From Limnoperna fortunei (lineage: Eukaryota > Mollusca > Bivalvia > Mytilida > Modiolidae), in the NCBI GenBank assembly GCA_944474755.1, contig OX104122.1, forward strand, positions 2,660,751 through 2,724,750: a DNA stretch of 64,000 nucleotides. The letters are read 5' to 3'. Positions 36,598 to 46,608 of this stretch are shown here, piece by piece (position 1 is the first letter of the stretch; the number at the start of each line of letters is the position of its first letter). Made by a program: the position numbers and the translations under genes. A model generated the notes under the pieces. It saw nothing but the letters and a program-made list of their open reading frames with translations. It was not told where the DNA came from and did no database searches.

Positions 36598-36690
36598 ACA
36601 ATTACAAATCCTGATATATACAAAAATATACAACACAAAATAAAAAAAAATTTAAAAAAAAAACAAAGCAAAACCCAAACACGGCACATG
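36598..36690 (+). mobile_element. Right flank of the element that carries the 38-bp array
   Basis: CAATTACAAATCCTGATATA, ACAAAAATATACAACACAAA and an A-rich run parallel the antisense sequence at 42290-42425. This marks the sequence as part of a dispersed element. Confidence 0.55.
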
Positions 36691-37489
36691 CCGAGTGTAG
36701 GAATTGATAGATTTGTGTTGATGTAACGAATGAACGAATGTTGGCGTTTTGAAAACGATTACTGAAAACTGATAAATCCCTCGTGACGTCATGTTATGAC
36801 AGTGGGGTTTGTATCAGCGTTAAATTCGAAAGCCACTACACATTTTGTACATTTCATTTCTTGACGGATTTTTGTAATTACTGTAACTTTTACATACATA
36901 TCACAGTACCAGTGAATCAAGAATTTTAAATGAGTAGCTCGATAACAAACTTAAGGATTACTAGTTGTCATGCCGAAGATTCGGTGCTTCTATAAAGGTA
37001 CAAAGCTGCAAATAAAAACTGCAATTTACATATCTAAATTATTGCTAAAGTATGGTATATTTTCCACGAAACACTCAAACAAATATATTGCACTATAATT
37101 AACTGACGTGTGTATTGAAAACATGCAAACGATAAATCTATAACAAACGGTTCTAACATACATTATTGATAATTCAAATGAATAATTGTGTACAAAATAC
37201 AACCGAATAAAACACAGAAAGCGAAGTTTTAAAATGTCATGTTTTAATTATTATGTGATAATGTGGTATTAAACAATTATAAAGTAAAAATGTGGAAGAA
37301 CAAAAACCAACAACAAAAAACAAACAAACAAACAAAACACAAACCAATTATAGAGCCAAAAATAACGAAACATATAATTACCTTTGCTTATCCCGATGAC
37401 AAGCCCTTTCTTGCACTTTAGTTATTTTTGTTACCTTAAGTAATTATTTTAGGCAATATGATTATCCACAAATTATGCCAACTTATGCA
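36691..37489. other. Unique intergenic sequence
   Basis: AT-rich. A (CAAA)n patch at 37321-37338 may be an old SINE tail. No gene. Confidence 0.45.
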
Positions 37490-37705
37490 AGTCCGCTCAT
37501 GGGACCATAATGGGAGGGTTCCCCGTGCTCGACCCACAGAGCAGCCCAGTGCGTCCCCGGTGGCGGAAAGAGGAGACCCTTCCGTTGGGGGTTGTCAGGT
37601 CATAATACGTAAGGCATAGCCGCGGACCGTAGTGGGTAACGTGTTAAGATAGTGCGTCGCTCCTTGCACGATAAAGACCACTTTTGTATATTTCGAAAAA
37701 AAAAC
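37490..37705 (+). mobile_element. Dispersed element, family 2 (second copy)
   Basis: CTCGACCCACAGAGCAGCCC, GTCCCCGGTGGCGGAAAG, GGGGTTGTCAGGTCATAATA, CGCGGACCGTAGTGGGTAAC and CACGATAAAGACCACTTTTG align with 25790-25985. The copy stops in a poly-A-like run and lacks the (CAAT)n tail. Confidence 0.7.
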
Positions 37706-37990
37706 AATTATGTCACCTTTGGGGTTCAAAGTTAAAGGTCAACGTACATGACAAGTGATGCGATGCATCGATTAGTTAAAATCTATCCACATGCCAATGC
37801 CAAATACCAAAAAGCCTACCTGACGATAAAAAGTTATAGCGCGGACAAAATTTGTTGTTGTGGACGGACTGACAGACAGACTCGCAACAATATGGCGACC
37901 CTCTTTTACCTCTTTCCCCAAAAACCCACTATGAATCTCCTAAAAAGTGGAATGCACCACTACATATGCCTAACTAATATATCATAAAAG
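37706..37990 (+). mobile_element. Dispersed repeat with GGACGGACTGACAGACAGAC motif
   Basis: GGGGTTCAAAGTTAAAGGTC, AAAAAGTTATAGCGCGGACA, then GGACGGACTGACAGACAGAC and ATATGGCGACCCTCTTTTAC are hallmarks of a dispersed repeat I recall from mollusc intergenic DNA. The 79-codon ORF at 37748-37987 lies wholly inside it and is not a gene. Confidence 0.5.
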
Positions 37991-39570
37991 TGTATAAGGA
38001 TGCGACTTTCAGAGAAATTTAGCTCACAATATCAGCCGTAGAGAAGAAGAAAAAGAAGAGGAAATAAAATTTCAGACAAAAACAATTTGTCAACCAACTT
38101 TGTTTGAAATACATAATAAAATAAGAGGTACAAATGTATGCAAACACTAAGCATAGTTTGAAAGCTTTTATTCGACTGTCATTGTGTATCGCAATTTGTT
38201 CATTTGCTTATCTTACTCTTCATGCTTCATATAAACCTAGAAAATCAATATTTAAACGCAGTAGGTTATTACGTTACAAATGAATAAAGTGCAAACGTAT
38301 GCAATCGATAAGCAGTATTAAATAGTATTAAAAAACTCATATTTTTTGTTTTAATCGTATCACTGAGCTGGTTTATTCCGTATCCTACGTTCTCTTACTA
38401 TGCAATTACAATCAAATTAACATTGTTAATGCTGTAGGTTAAAGATACACTTTTGGCACAAAACGACAGCTAAATGAATATTCTATATACCTAAACGGTA
38501 GATTTGGGAAAAAAAATATCATAAAAGGTGATTTATCTGTATTTTGCCGCATATTTCATTAGATTAGATGGACAAAAATAAAAATAAGAGATTAAAAAAC
38601 TGAATATATCTACTCTCATATCTATGTTTAATCGTCTTTTAGTATATTTTATTCCCTGCATTTGATGTAAAGCATGGAAAAATTGGATAACCGTACATGC
38701 GCCTTCATAGTTTCGAACGTATTTAGATTTTTTTTCATCGTGTCATACTACTTTTCACCAGAATGATATAAGTCGGTTGATCGGTGTGACCATATGGATG
38801 CTGTAGCACCTCCCTTTAAAGCCAGATGAATTTCATTGTCAAGACAATGTAAACTTATAAACTAAAAGCTACAATTAAAATGTAAGAACACGAATACTAG
38901 ATTTGTATAACAGTTGTATTGATCAATATTTAAATTAAACCAATCGATATAACTTCCAAAATTCAACTTTATTATAATTTTGTAAATTATGCTGTCTTCC
39001 ACATTGGGATTTACATTCTTTGCAAATTACATTTTTTCAGTGAGGTAAGATCAAAGACATTACGTGCGATCGACCATGACGCTTTTGACAACTGCTGTGG
39101 TCAACAATTGTAATGACCATAAACTATTTGTAAATTGTGTACAACTTTAACCCTTATGCGTGAGTGATCTAAAATAACCCCTTTAACTGATTTATGTTAT
39201 TATTTCCGGCCATTTTGTTCAGTTTGTCATTAATATAAACTGGCGCAAAAAAAATCGCCAAAGACGATATTTTTTATCTTAATTATGGATTTAGTGCAAT
39301 CTACTACAGTGAATGAAATACAGAGATTTGGGAGAGGTGTGTTTGGACATATGATCCCCCTATGACGTATCACGGAACTTTTTACTAAAGCAACCAACAG
39401 AAAATTACTTTTTATTCATGAAACAGATATTGTAGTACAGTTAACAAAACTGTGGTCCTGTCTTATACAATTACGGTCACCATAATGACTCGTTTGACCG
39501 TTATCAAATATCTCTTTTACAAAGGACTATTGATTTGTTCTGTTTGTCGTAACCACTTCACCTCCTTCTT
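37991..39570. other. Unique AT-rich intergenic sequence
   Basis: No ORF, repeat array or RNA gene recognised in about 1.6 kb. Confidence 0.5.
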
Positions 39571-42010
39571 AATGGAATATGACTAATTTCTGGAACTTAT
39601 GACTACGCCGTGATATGACTAATTACTGGAATATTACACCCCCTGATATGACTAATTACTGGAATATGACTACCCCTGATATGACTAATTACTGGAATAT
39701 GACTACCCTTGATATGACTAATTACTGAAATAAGACTTCCCCCTGATATGACTAATTACTAGAATATGACTAACCCTGATATGACTAATTTCTGGAATAA
39801 GACTTCCCCTGATATGACTATTTACTGGAATACGACTACCCCTGGTATGGCTAATTACTGGAATAAAACTTCCCCTTGATATGACTAATTACTGGAATGT
39901 GACTACCCCTGATATGAATAAGTACTGGAATATGACTACCCATGATATGACTAATTACTGGAATATGACTTCTCTGATATGACTAATTACTGGAATATTA
40001 ATACCCACTGAAATGACTAATTACTGGAATATGACTACCCCTGATATGAATAAGTACTGGAAGATGACTACCCTCTGATATGACTAATTACTGGAATATG
40101 ACTACCTACTGATATGACTAATTACTGGAATATGACTACCTACTGATATGACTAATTACTGGAATATGACTATCCCTGATATGACTAATTACTGGAATAT
40201 GACTACCTACTGATATGACTTATTACTGGAATATGACTACCCCTGATATGACTAATTACTGGAATATGACTACCTACTGATATGACTAATTACTGGAATA
40301 TCACTACCTACTGATACGACTAATTACTGGAATATGACTACCTACTGATATGACTAATTACTGGAATATGACTACCCACTGATATGAATAATTACTGGAA
40401 TATGACTACCCCTGATATGACTAATTACTGGAATATGACTACCTACTGATATGACTAATTACTGGAATATGACTACCTACTGACATGACTAATTACTGGA
40501 ATATGACTACCCCTGATATGACTAATTACTGGAATATGACTACCTACTGATATGACTAATTACTGGAATATGACTACCCCTGATATGACTAATTACTCGA
40601 ATATGACTATCCCTTGATATGACTAATTACTGGAATATGACTGCCTGGATATGATTAATTACTGGAATATGACTACCCCTGATATGACTAATTGCTGGAA
40701 TATGACTAATTACTGGAATATGACTAACCCTGATATGACTAATAACTGGAATATGACTACGCCCTGATGTGACTAATTACTGGAATATGACTACCCCTGA
40801 TATGACTAATAACTGGAATATGACTACGCCCTGATGTGACTAATTACTTGAATAAGACTTCCCCCTGATGTGACTAATTACTGGAATATGACTACCCCTA
40901 ATATGACTAATTACTGAAATATGACTTCCCCTGATATGACTAATTACTGGAATATAACTATCCCTTGATATGACCAATTACTGGAATATGACTATCCCTT
41001 GATATGATTAATTACTGGAATAAGATTTCCCCCTGATATGACTAATTACTGGAATATGACTACCCTGATATGACTAATAACTGGAATATGACTACCCACT
41101 GATATGACTAATTACTGGAATATGACTACCCTGATATGACTAATTACTGGAATATGACTACCTACTGAAATGACCAATTACTGGAATATGACTATCCCTT
41201 GATATGACTAATTACTGGAATATGACTGCCCTGGATATGATTAATTACTGGAATATGACTACCCCTGATATGACTAATTGCTGGAATATGACTAATTACT
41301 GGAATATGACTAACCCTGATATGACTATTAACTGCAATAAGACTTCCCCCTGTTATGACTAATTACTGGAATATGACTACCCCTGATATGACTAATTACT
41401 GGAATATGACTACGCCCTGATGTGACTAATTACTTGAATAAGACTTCCCCCTGATGTGACTAATTACTGGAATATGACTACCCCTAATATGACTAATTAC
41501 TGAAATATGACATCCCCTGATATGACTAATTACTGGAATATGACTATCCCCTGATATGACTTATTACTGGAATAAGACTTCCCCCTGTTATGACTAATTA
41601 CTGGAATACAACTGCTCGTGATATGACTAATTACTGGAATAAGACCTCCCCTTGATATGACTAATTACTGGAATAAGATTTCCCCCTGATATGACTAATT
41701 ACGTGAATAAGACTTCCCCCTGATTTGATTAAATACTGGAATATGACTACCATCTGAAATAACTAACCACTGGTATATGACTACCCCTGATATGACTAAT
41801 TACTGGTATATGACTACCTCTGATATGACTAATTACTGGAATATGACTACCCCCTGATATGACTAATCACTTGAATATGACTTCCCCTGATATGACTAAT
41901 TACTGGACTATGACTACGTCCTGATATGACTAATTACTTGAATATGACTACCCCCTGATATGACTAATCTCTTGAATATGACTACCCCTGATGTGACTTA
42001 TTACTTGAAA
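39571..42010. repeat. 32-34-bp minisatellite array (about 75 copies), length-variable
   Basis: Unit: TGATATGACTAATTACTGGA, ATATGACTACCCC, with the last part varying (CCCC, CTACT, CCACT, TCCCTT, GCCCTGATG). The unit itself looks like a half-repeat: ATGACTA occurs twice in it. Length variation breaks all reading frames. A block near 40630-40870 (TGCCTGGATATGATTAATTA ... CTAATAACTGG) recurs near 41225-41440. Confidence 0.95.
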
Positions 42011-42289
42011 ATGACTTATCGTTTCCTGATTGCTCCTTGGTATATTCGATTCTCTTTTTTTCAAAATTACTATTATGATTTTACAAGATTTGTAAGAAAA
42101 ATAATAATAATTTAATAACTATAGGTACGAAACAGATCTATTTCGCAAAATACAAAACAATATTCATTTAATAAAGTTCACGTCAAGACATTACTTGGAG
42201 GCTTCTTCAAAAAAGTCGCTTCCTGTAGTTAGGCATGGCTGTTCAGTGTGAAGACACGGTTGTGGACAGTTGTCCGGAGCACCTGCGTG
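42011..42289. other. Unique spacer
   Basis: Contains GTAGTTAGGCATGGCTGTTC (about 42226) that is echoed at 42480 as GTAGTTAGGCACTGCTGTTT, so the sequence between may be an insertion or duplication. Confidence 0.4.
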
Positions 42290-42425
42290 CACCCATGGTT
42301 TTTATTGGGGTCGGGTTACTCCCTAACTGTTTTTTGTGATTTTGGTTTTTTGTGTTGCGTTTGTCTATATCCGGATTTGTAACTGTCCCTTGACCTTTAG
42401 CTCTTGTTGTTCGGTCGGTTTTCTT
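42290..42425 (-). mobile_element. Single-copy relative of the 38-bp repeat element, antisense
   Basis: On the minus strand: CCGACCGAACAACAAGAGCT, AAAGGTCAAGGGACAGTTAC, AAATCCGGATATAGACAAAC, CAACACAAAAAACC. This aligns with 36560-36680 on the + strand, but holds one unit of the 38-bp repeat instead of about 30. The minus ORF at 42243-42491 reads through it and is not considered real. Confidence 0.65.
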
Positions 42426-42542
42426 TGCTATTTTTCTTGTAAAGACACGTTGTAGAGGGAGCTTCACATATTTGTACATGTAGTTAGGCACTGCTGTTTA
42501 CAGTTGTAAAGACACGCCTGTGTGTTTGTGGAAGGAACTTAA

Positions 42543-43312
42543 GGTAAGTGTGATGTTGACCTGCTCATAATATAGGTAAGTGTGACGGAGGACCGGCTCA
42601 TACTGTAGGTAAGTGTGTTGTAGAGGACCGGCTCATACTGTAGGTAAGTGTGATGTTGACCTGCTCATAATATAGGTAAGTGTGACGGAGGACCGGCTCA
42701 TACTGTAGGTAAGGGTGATGTTGACCTGCTCATAATATAGGTAAGTGTGACGGAGGACCGGCTCATACTGTAGGTAAGTGTGTTGTAGAGGACCGGCTCA
42801 TACTGTAGGTAAGTGTGATGGTTGACCTGCTCATAATATAGGTAAGTGTGACGGAGGACCGGCTCATACTGTAGGTAAGGGTGATGTTGACCTGCTCATA
42901 ATATAGGTAAGTGTGACGGAGGAACGGCTCATACTGTAGGTAAGTGTGATGTTGACCTGCTCATAATATAGGTAAGTGTGACGGAGGACCGGCTCATATT
43001 GTAGGTAAATGTGACGGAGGACCGGCTCATACTGTAGGTAAGTGTGATGGTGGACCTGCTCATAATATAGGTAAGTGTGACGGAGGACCGGCTCATACTG
43101 TAGGTAAGTGTGATGTTGACCTGCTCATAATATAGGTAAGTGTGACGGAGGACCGGCTCATACTGTATGTAAGTGTGACGGAGGACCGGATCATACTGTA
43201 GGTAAGTGTGACGGAGGACCGGCTCATACTGTAGGTAAGTGTGACGGAGGACCGGCTCATACTGTAGGTAAGTGTGACGGAGGACCGGCTCATACTGTAG
43301 GTAAGTGTGTTG
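42543..43312. repeat. 33-bp minisatellite array, left block (about 23 copies)
   Basis: Unit: GTAAGTGTGACGGAGGACCG, GCTCATACTGTAG. A second monomer type, GTGATGTTGACCTGCTCATA followed by ATATAG, alternates with it at 42.55-43.15 kb. Each junction reads TGTAGGTAAGTGTG, a good match to a 5' splice-site consensus. Confidence 0.96.
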
Positions 43313-44485
43313 GAGTATTTTCTACTATCTACTGCCTAAATGAAGGATGGAGTTTTGAAATCGAGACCGGATATAACTATGTGAAAAGAAGATAGCACAA
43401 TTATTTGAGTTTTGGGGAGTTTCAGAAGCTAGATAAGAACTTTATGCTGAAATAAATACAGACCAGGAGTATTTTGTTTGTTTCCCCCGCAGCTCGAGAT
43501 TTTGTAAACATAAACATAAACATAAACAATCACTGAAATGTCTACAGAAAGATTCAAATACGGGTATTAAGACGAAAGATATTGCTGCATTTTTGAACGC
43601 CTCCACAATCACATAGAAACTTAAATTGGTGCAATAAAGTTTGAGCATAGCGAGTTAACCGAAAAAAGTAGACTTAGTCAAAAACCAGGTTAAATTATTC
43701 AATGCAGACTTTTAGGACCTTAACAACAAGCTGATGCTCAACTAGGAAGCACAACTAGAAGCCGAACGTAACATTCCATACCACCCCGAGATGCTGACTA
43801 AACAAATTTGAAAAAAATTGTGTGTACTTGATACTAAATCTGAATAAAGCTTTTATATTTATAGTTGTATACTTAAATATATATGTCGCTTACCTGTCTT
43901 TTATCTTTGTTATGCATAGTAGTTTGCCTGTTTGTTGTTTACGTTTTTGTGTGTATATGACTTTTCATTTTTACACTGCGTTGTACAAAACAATGTAGGA
44001 AATTCCTGAGAAGATGTGTATTGCTTCTTTTCATTCATAAAGTCGGGTGTCTTCGTGGAAGGCCGCGTTTACATCAACATCCGGCTAACTAACAACATGT
44101 GAAATAAATTGAAGTTTCCACTCTTATTTAGCACTTATTCAAGTAATTAACATTTAAATTGCTCGGATTTGTGAATGGAAATACTAATCATTTTGACAGA
44201 GCTATATACGCACACACTTATGTGACGAAATATACTCTTAATAACAAGTTAAATGTAATTATTATAGTGCAGAGCAGTTGAAATGAATCTTACGTCCTTA
44301 CCATTCTAAACACAGAATAATCAAATAGACAAAGTAGCAGCATCTTTAGTAAAAGGGAATTGAATTCTGTTTGTGGCTGAATGGGCTTGATATAAAAACA
44401 ATGGTAATTTGTTTATATATAAATCGCCATAACTTTTGAAGTAATAAGTATAATATGGAGTAGGCATTGTCAAAATGCGATCACA

Positions 44486-44520
44486 GATTGATGATTGATT
44501 GATTAATGGTGTTTAGCGAG
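44486..44520 (-). mobile_element. SINE 3'-tail fragment, antisense
   Basis: GATTGATTGATTAATGGTGT followed by TTAGCG is the reverse of a ...CGTTAAACACCAATCAATC-type SINE end. Only about 35 bp. Confidence 0.4.
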
Positions 44521-44606
44521 CACAGACAATATATTCTTTTATTATCAATATATAATGTGCACTCCATTACTTCCGAACACCATAAATGTGCCTCTAAATT
44601 CCAGTG

Positions 44607-44917
44607 GTCACGTGACGTATTTCTTTTTGTAATTGGTGCCGTCACATGATTGTCAGTTTTTAAAGATCGATTAAGAGATTGCAAAAAATAGTAGGAAATT
44701 TTTGTTGTTATTTTTAAATATAACATTAACTTTTTATCATTGTCAAATTTATTTTTAAAGTCTTTCTTTAAAATTAAATTTAGTGTTCTTCATTCACTTT
44801 GTTCCAGTTTTTTGACAATGTCAACCTCCGGACGAAAAAAAAATCAATATAAGCATTAAGCAGATTTTGATCACGTTATTTCATTTTGATCACGTGATGT
44901 CATTTTGATCACGTGAC
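44607..44917. promoter_or_regulatory. Cluster of palindromic E-boxes (TCACGTGA)
   Basis: GTCACGTGAC at 44607-44616, GATCACGTGAT at 44888-44898 and GATCACGTGAC at 44907-44917, plus a decayed GATCACGTTAT at 44868. The last three sit in a tandem TTTCATTTTGATCACGTGAT-like repeat with about 19-bp spacing. TCACGTGA is the core recognised by MITF/TFE- and USF-type bHLH-zip factors. No adjacent promoter is evident, so function is unknown. Confidence 0.4.
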
Positions 44918-44977
44918 GCGTAATTGCCGTAGAGCTCACCGCTCTTCGCTTTTATCAAAAAATTTTTATTAAAGAAG

Positions 44978-45010
44978 TATGAGCAGGTCCTCCATAACAC
45001 CTACCTGCAG
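44978..45010 (-). repeat. Single inverted 33-bp monomer at a rearrangement junction
   Basis: TATGAGCAGGTCCTCCATAA, CACCTACCTGCAG is exactly one 33-bp monomer in reverse orientation, directly followed by forward monomers. The junction is a short palindrome (CTGCAGTGCAG). Confidence 0.8.
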
Positions 45011-45710
45011 TGCAGGACTGGCTCATACTGTAGGAAAGTGTGATAGAGGGCCGGTTTATACTAAGTTAATTGTGATGGAGGACTGGCTCATACTGTACAT
45101 GTAGTTAATTGTGATGGAAGACCGGCTTATACTGTTGTCTGTGTGTGTGATTGAGGACAACTCAAACTGTAGGTAAGTGTGATGGTGGACCTGCTCATAC
45201 AGTAGGTAAGTGTGATGTAGGACTGGCTTATACTGTAGGTAAGTGTGTAGAGGACCGGCTCATACTGTAGGTAAGTGTGATGGTGGACCTGCTCATACTG
45301 TACGTAAGTGTGATGGAGAACCGACTCATACCGTAGATAAGTGTGATGTAATACTGGCTTATACTGTATGTAAGTGTGTAGAGGGCCGTCTCATACTGTA
45401 GGTAAGTGTGATGGTGGACCTGCTCATTTTGTAGGTAAGTGTGATTGAGGACCGGCTCATACTATAGGTAATTTGGATATAGGACAGTCTTGTATTGTAG
45501 GTAAGTGTGATGGATTACCGCCCCATACTGTAGGCAAGTGTCATGGATTATCGGCTCACACTTTAGGTAGCTGTGATGGAAGACCGGCTCATACTGTAGG
45601 TTAGTGCGACGGAGGACCGGTTCATACTGTAGGTAAATGTGATGGTGGACGGGCTCATACTGTAAATAAGGGTGATGGAGAACTGTCTAATACTGTAGCT
45701 AAATCAGACA
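45005..45710. repeat. 33-bp minisatellite array, right block (about 21 diverged copies)
   Basis: Same family as 42543-43312, much more diverged: GTAAGTGTGATGGTGGACCT, GCTCATACTGTAG, with many changes (TAATTGTGATGG; GTGTAGAGGACC). The higher divergence suggests an older or edge part of the array. Confidence 0.9.
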
Positions 45711-45778
45711 TATTTTAGACTTCAATATTTCACTCATGCGAGAATATTTAAATGCCAGCAGCTACGACAAACACATTA

Positions 45779-46063
45779 GGGACCGACCATTTGACTTGCA
45801 GGGGGGCCTTGCTGTTTTTCTAAAAAATATTTTGAAAATTATTTTTGATGAAAAAAATATTTTGGAAGCAGAGGGTAAGAAAAAAAAATATTCTGAAGAA
45901 GGATTTCTGCTATATAAAATAATGCTAATAATGGAAAAAAAATTCTGTTACGACGCCTTCGAAAAATAAATATTTTGTCCGCGCTCTGCGAGAACAAAAA
46001 ATTTCTGACCAAAACAAAAAACCAACCCCCCCCCCCCTTTTCAAGTTAAATGGTCCATCAATT
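45779..46063. mobile_element. MITE with GACCATTTRACTTG terminal inverted repeats
   Basis: Left end GGGACCGACCATTTGACTTG followed by a G run; right end, reversed, ATGGACCATTTAACTTGAAA followed by a G run (C12 on the + strand near 46026-46037). The 14-bp core GACCATTTGACTTG / GACCATTTAACTTG matches at 13 positions. The interior is AT-rich without transposase. The + ORF at 45736-45969 (with DRPFDLQGG) is the MITE read as protein. Confidence 0.72.
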
Positions 46064-46269
46064 AGTGCACAGTGCTGTTCATTGTAATTTGTAGCCTTGC
46101 GGGATTTATTGAAATAATTTCTTCTGGCATGAATATATACTGATTTTACCACGAGATGATCCTATACGCCAAATATTTTACCCAAGCGTATGCAAATGAT
46201 AAAATGTGGGCAGCATGAGCCAACAGGTGTTAAAATTTGCATCATTACTACATTATACTTGTCTTTTTA

Positions 46270-46608
46270 TCTCTGTTATCGTGACCGTGGAACCGGCTCC
46301 TCTCTCTATGTATGCATGTTTTAAATGTATATGTGTTCCCATGAACGTTTAAACGCCTCCTCTCTCTGTGTCAGTGTGCATGTTTTAAATGTGTATCCAT
46401 GTTTTAAATATATATGTGTTCCCATGACCACCTAACAGCCTCCTCTCTCTATGTGCGCCTTTTTAAAATGTATCTGTGTTATCATGACCGTCGAAGCGCA
46501 TCCTTTCTCTATATGTGCATGTTTTAAATGTATTTTGATCTCATCACCGTCGAACCGCCTCCTTTCTTTATTTGTATGTATTTTAATTGTATATATGTAC
46601 TTTGAGTA
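46270..46608. repeat. Degenerate tandem repeat, about 60-90 bp (5 copies)
   Basis: Repeated CATGACCGTCGAACCGCCTC-like starts, CTCTCTATGTGTGCATG and TTTTAAATGTATATGTGTT, strongly diverged and unequal in length. It runs into the 38-bp array. Confidence 0.7.

Larger units (their letters stand above)
43313..44977. other. Unique segment between the two 33-bp blocks
   Basis: 1.66 kb of AT-rich sequence with no gene. Includes an (ATAAAC)n patch at 43505-43530, a SINE-tail-like ATTGATGATTGATTGATTAA at 44488, and a cluster of CACGTG boxes (see below). Its right edge carries one inverted 33-bp monomer. Confidence 0.55.

Noticed and set aside
37748..37987. 79-codon ORF
   Set aside because: Lies entirely within a dispersed repeat with a GGACGGACTGACAGAC motif.
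45736..45969. 77-codon protein with DRPFDLQGG
   Set aside because: Coincides with the left half of a MITE with clear terminal inverted repeats.
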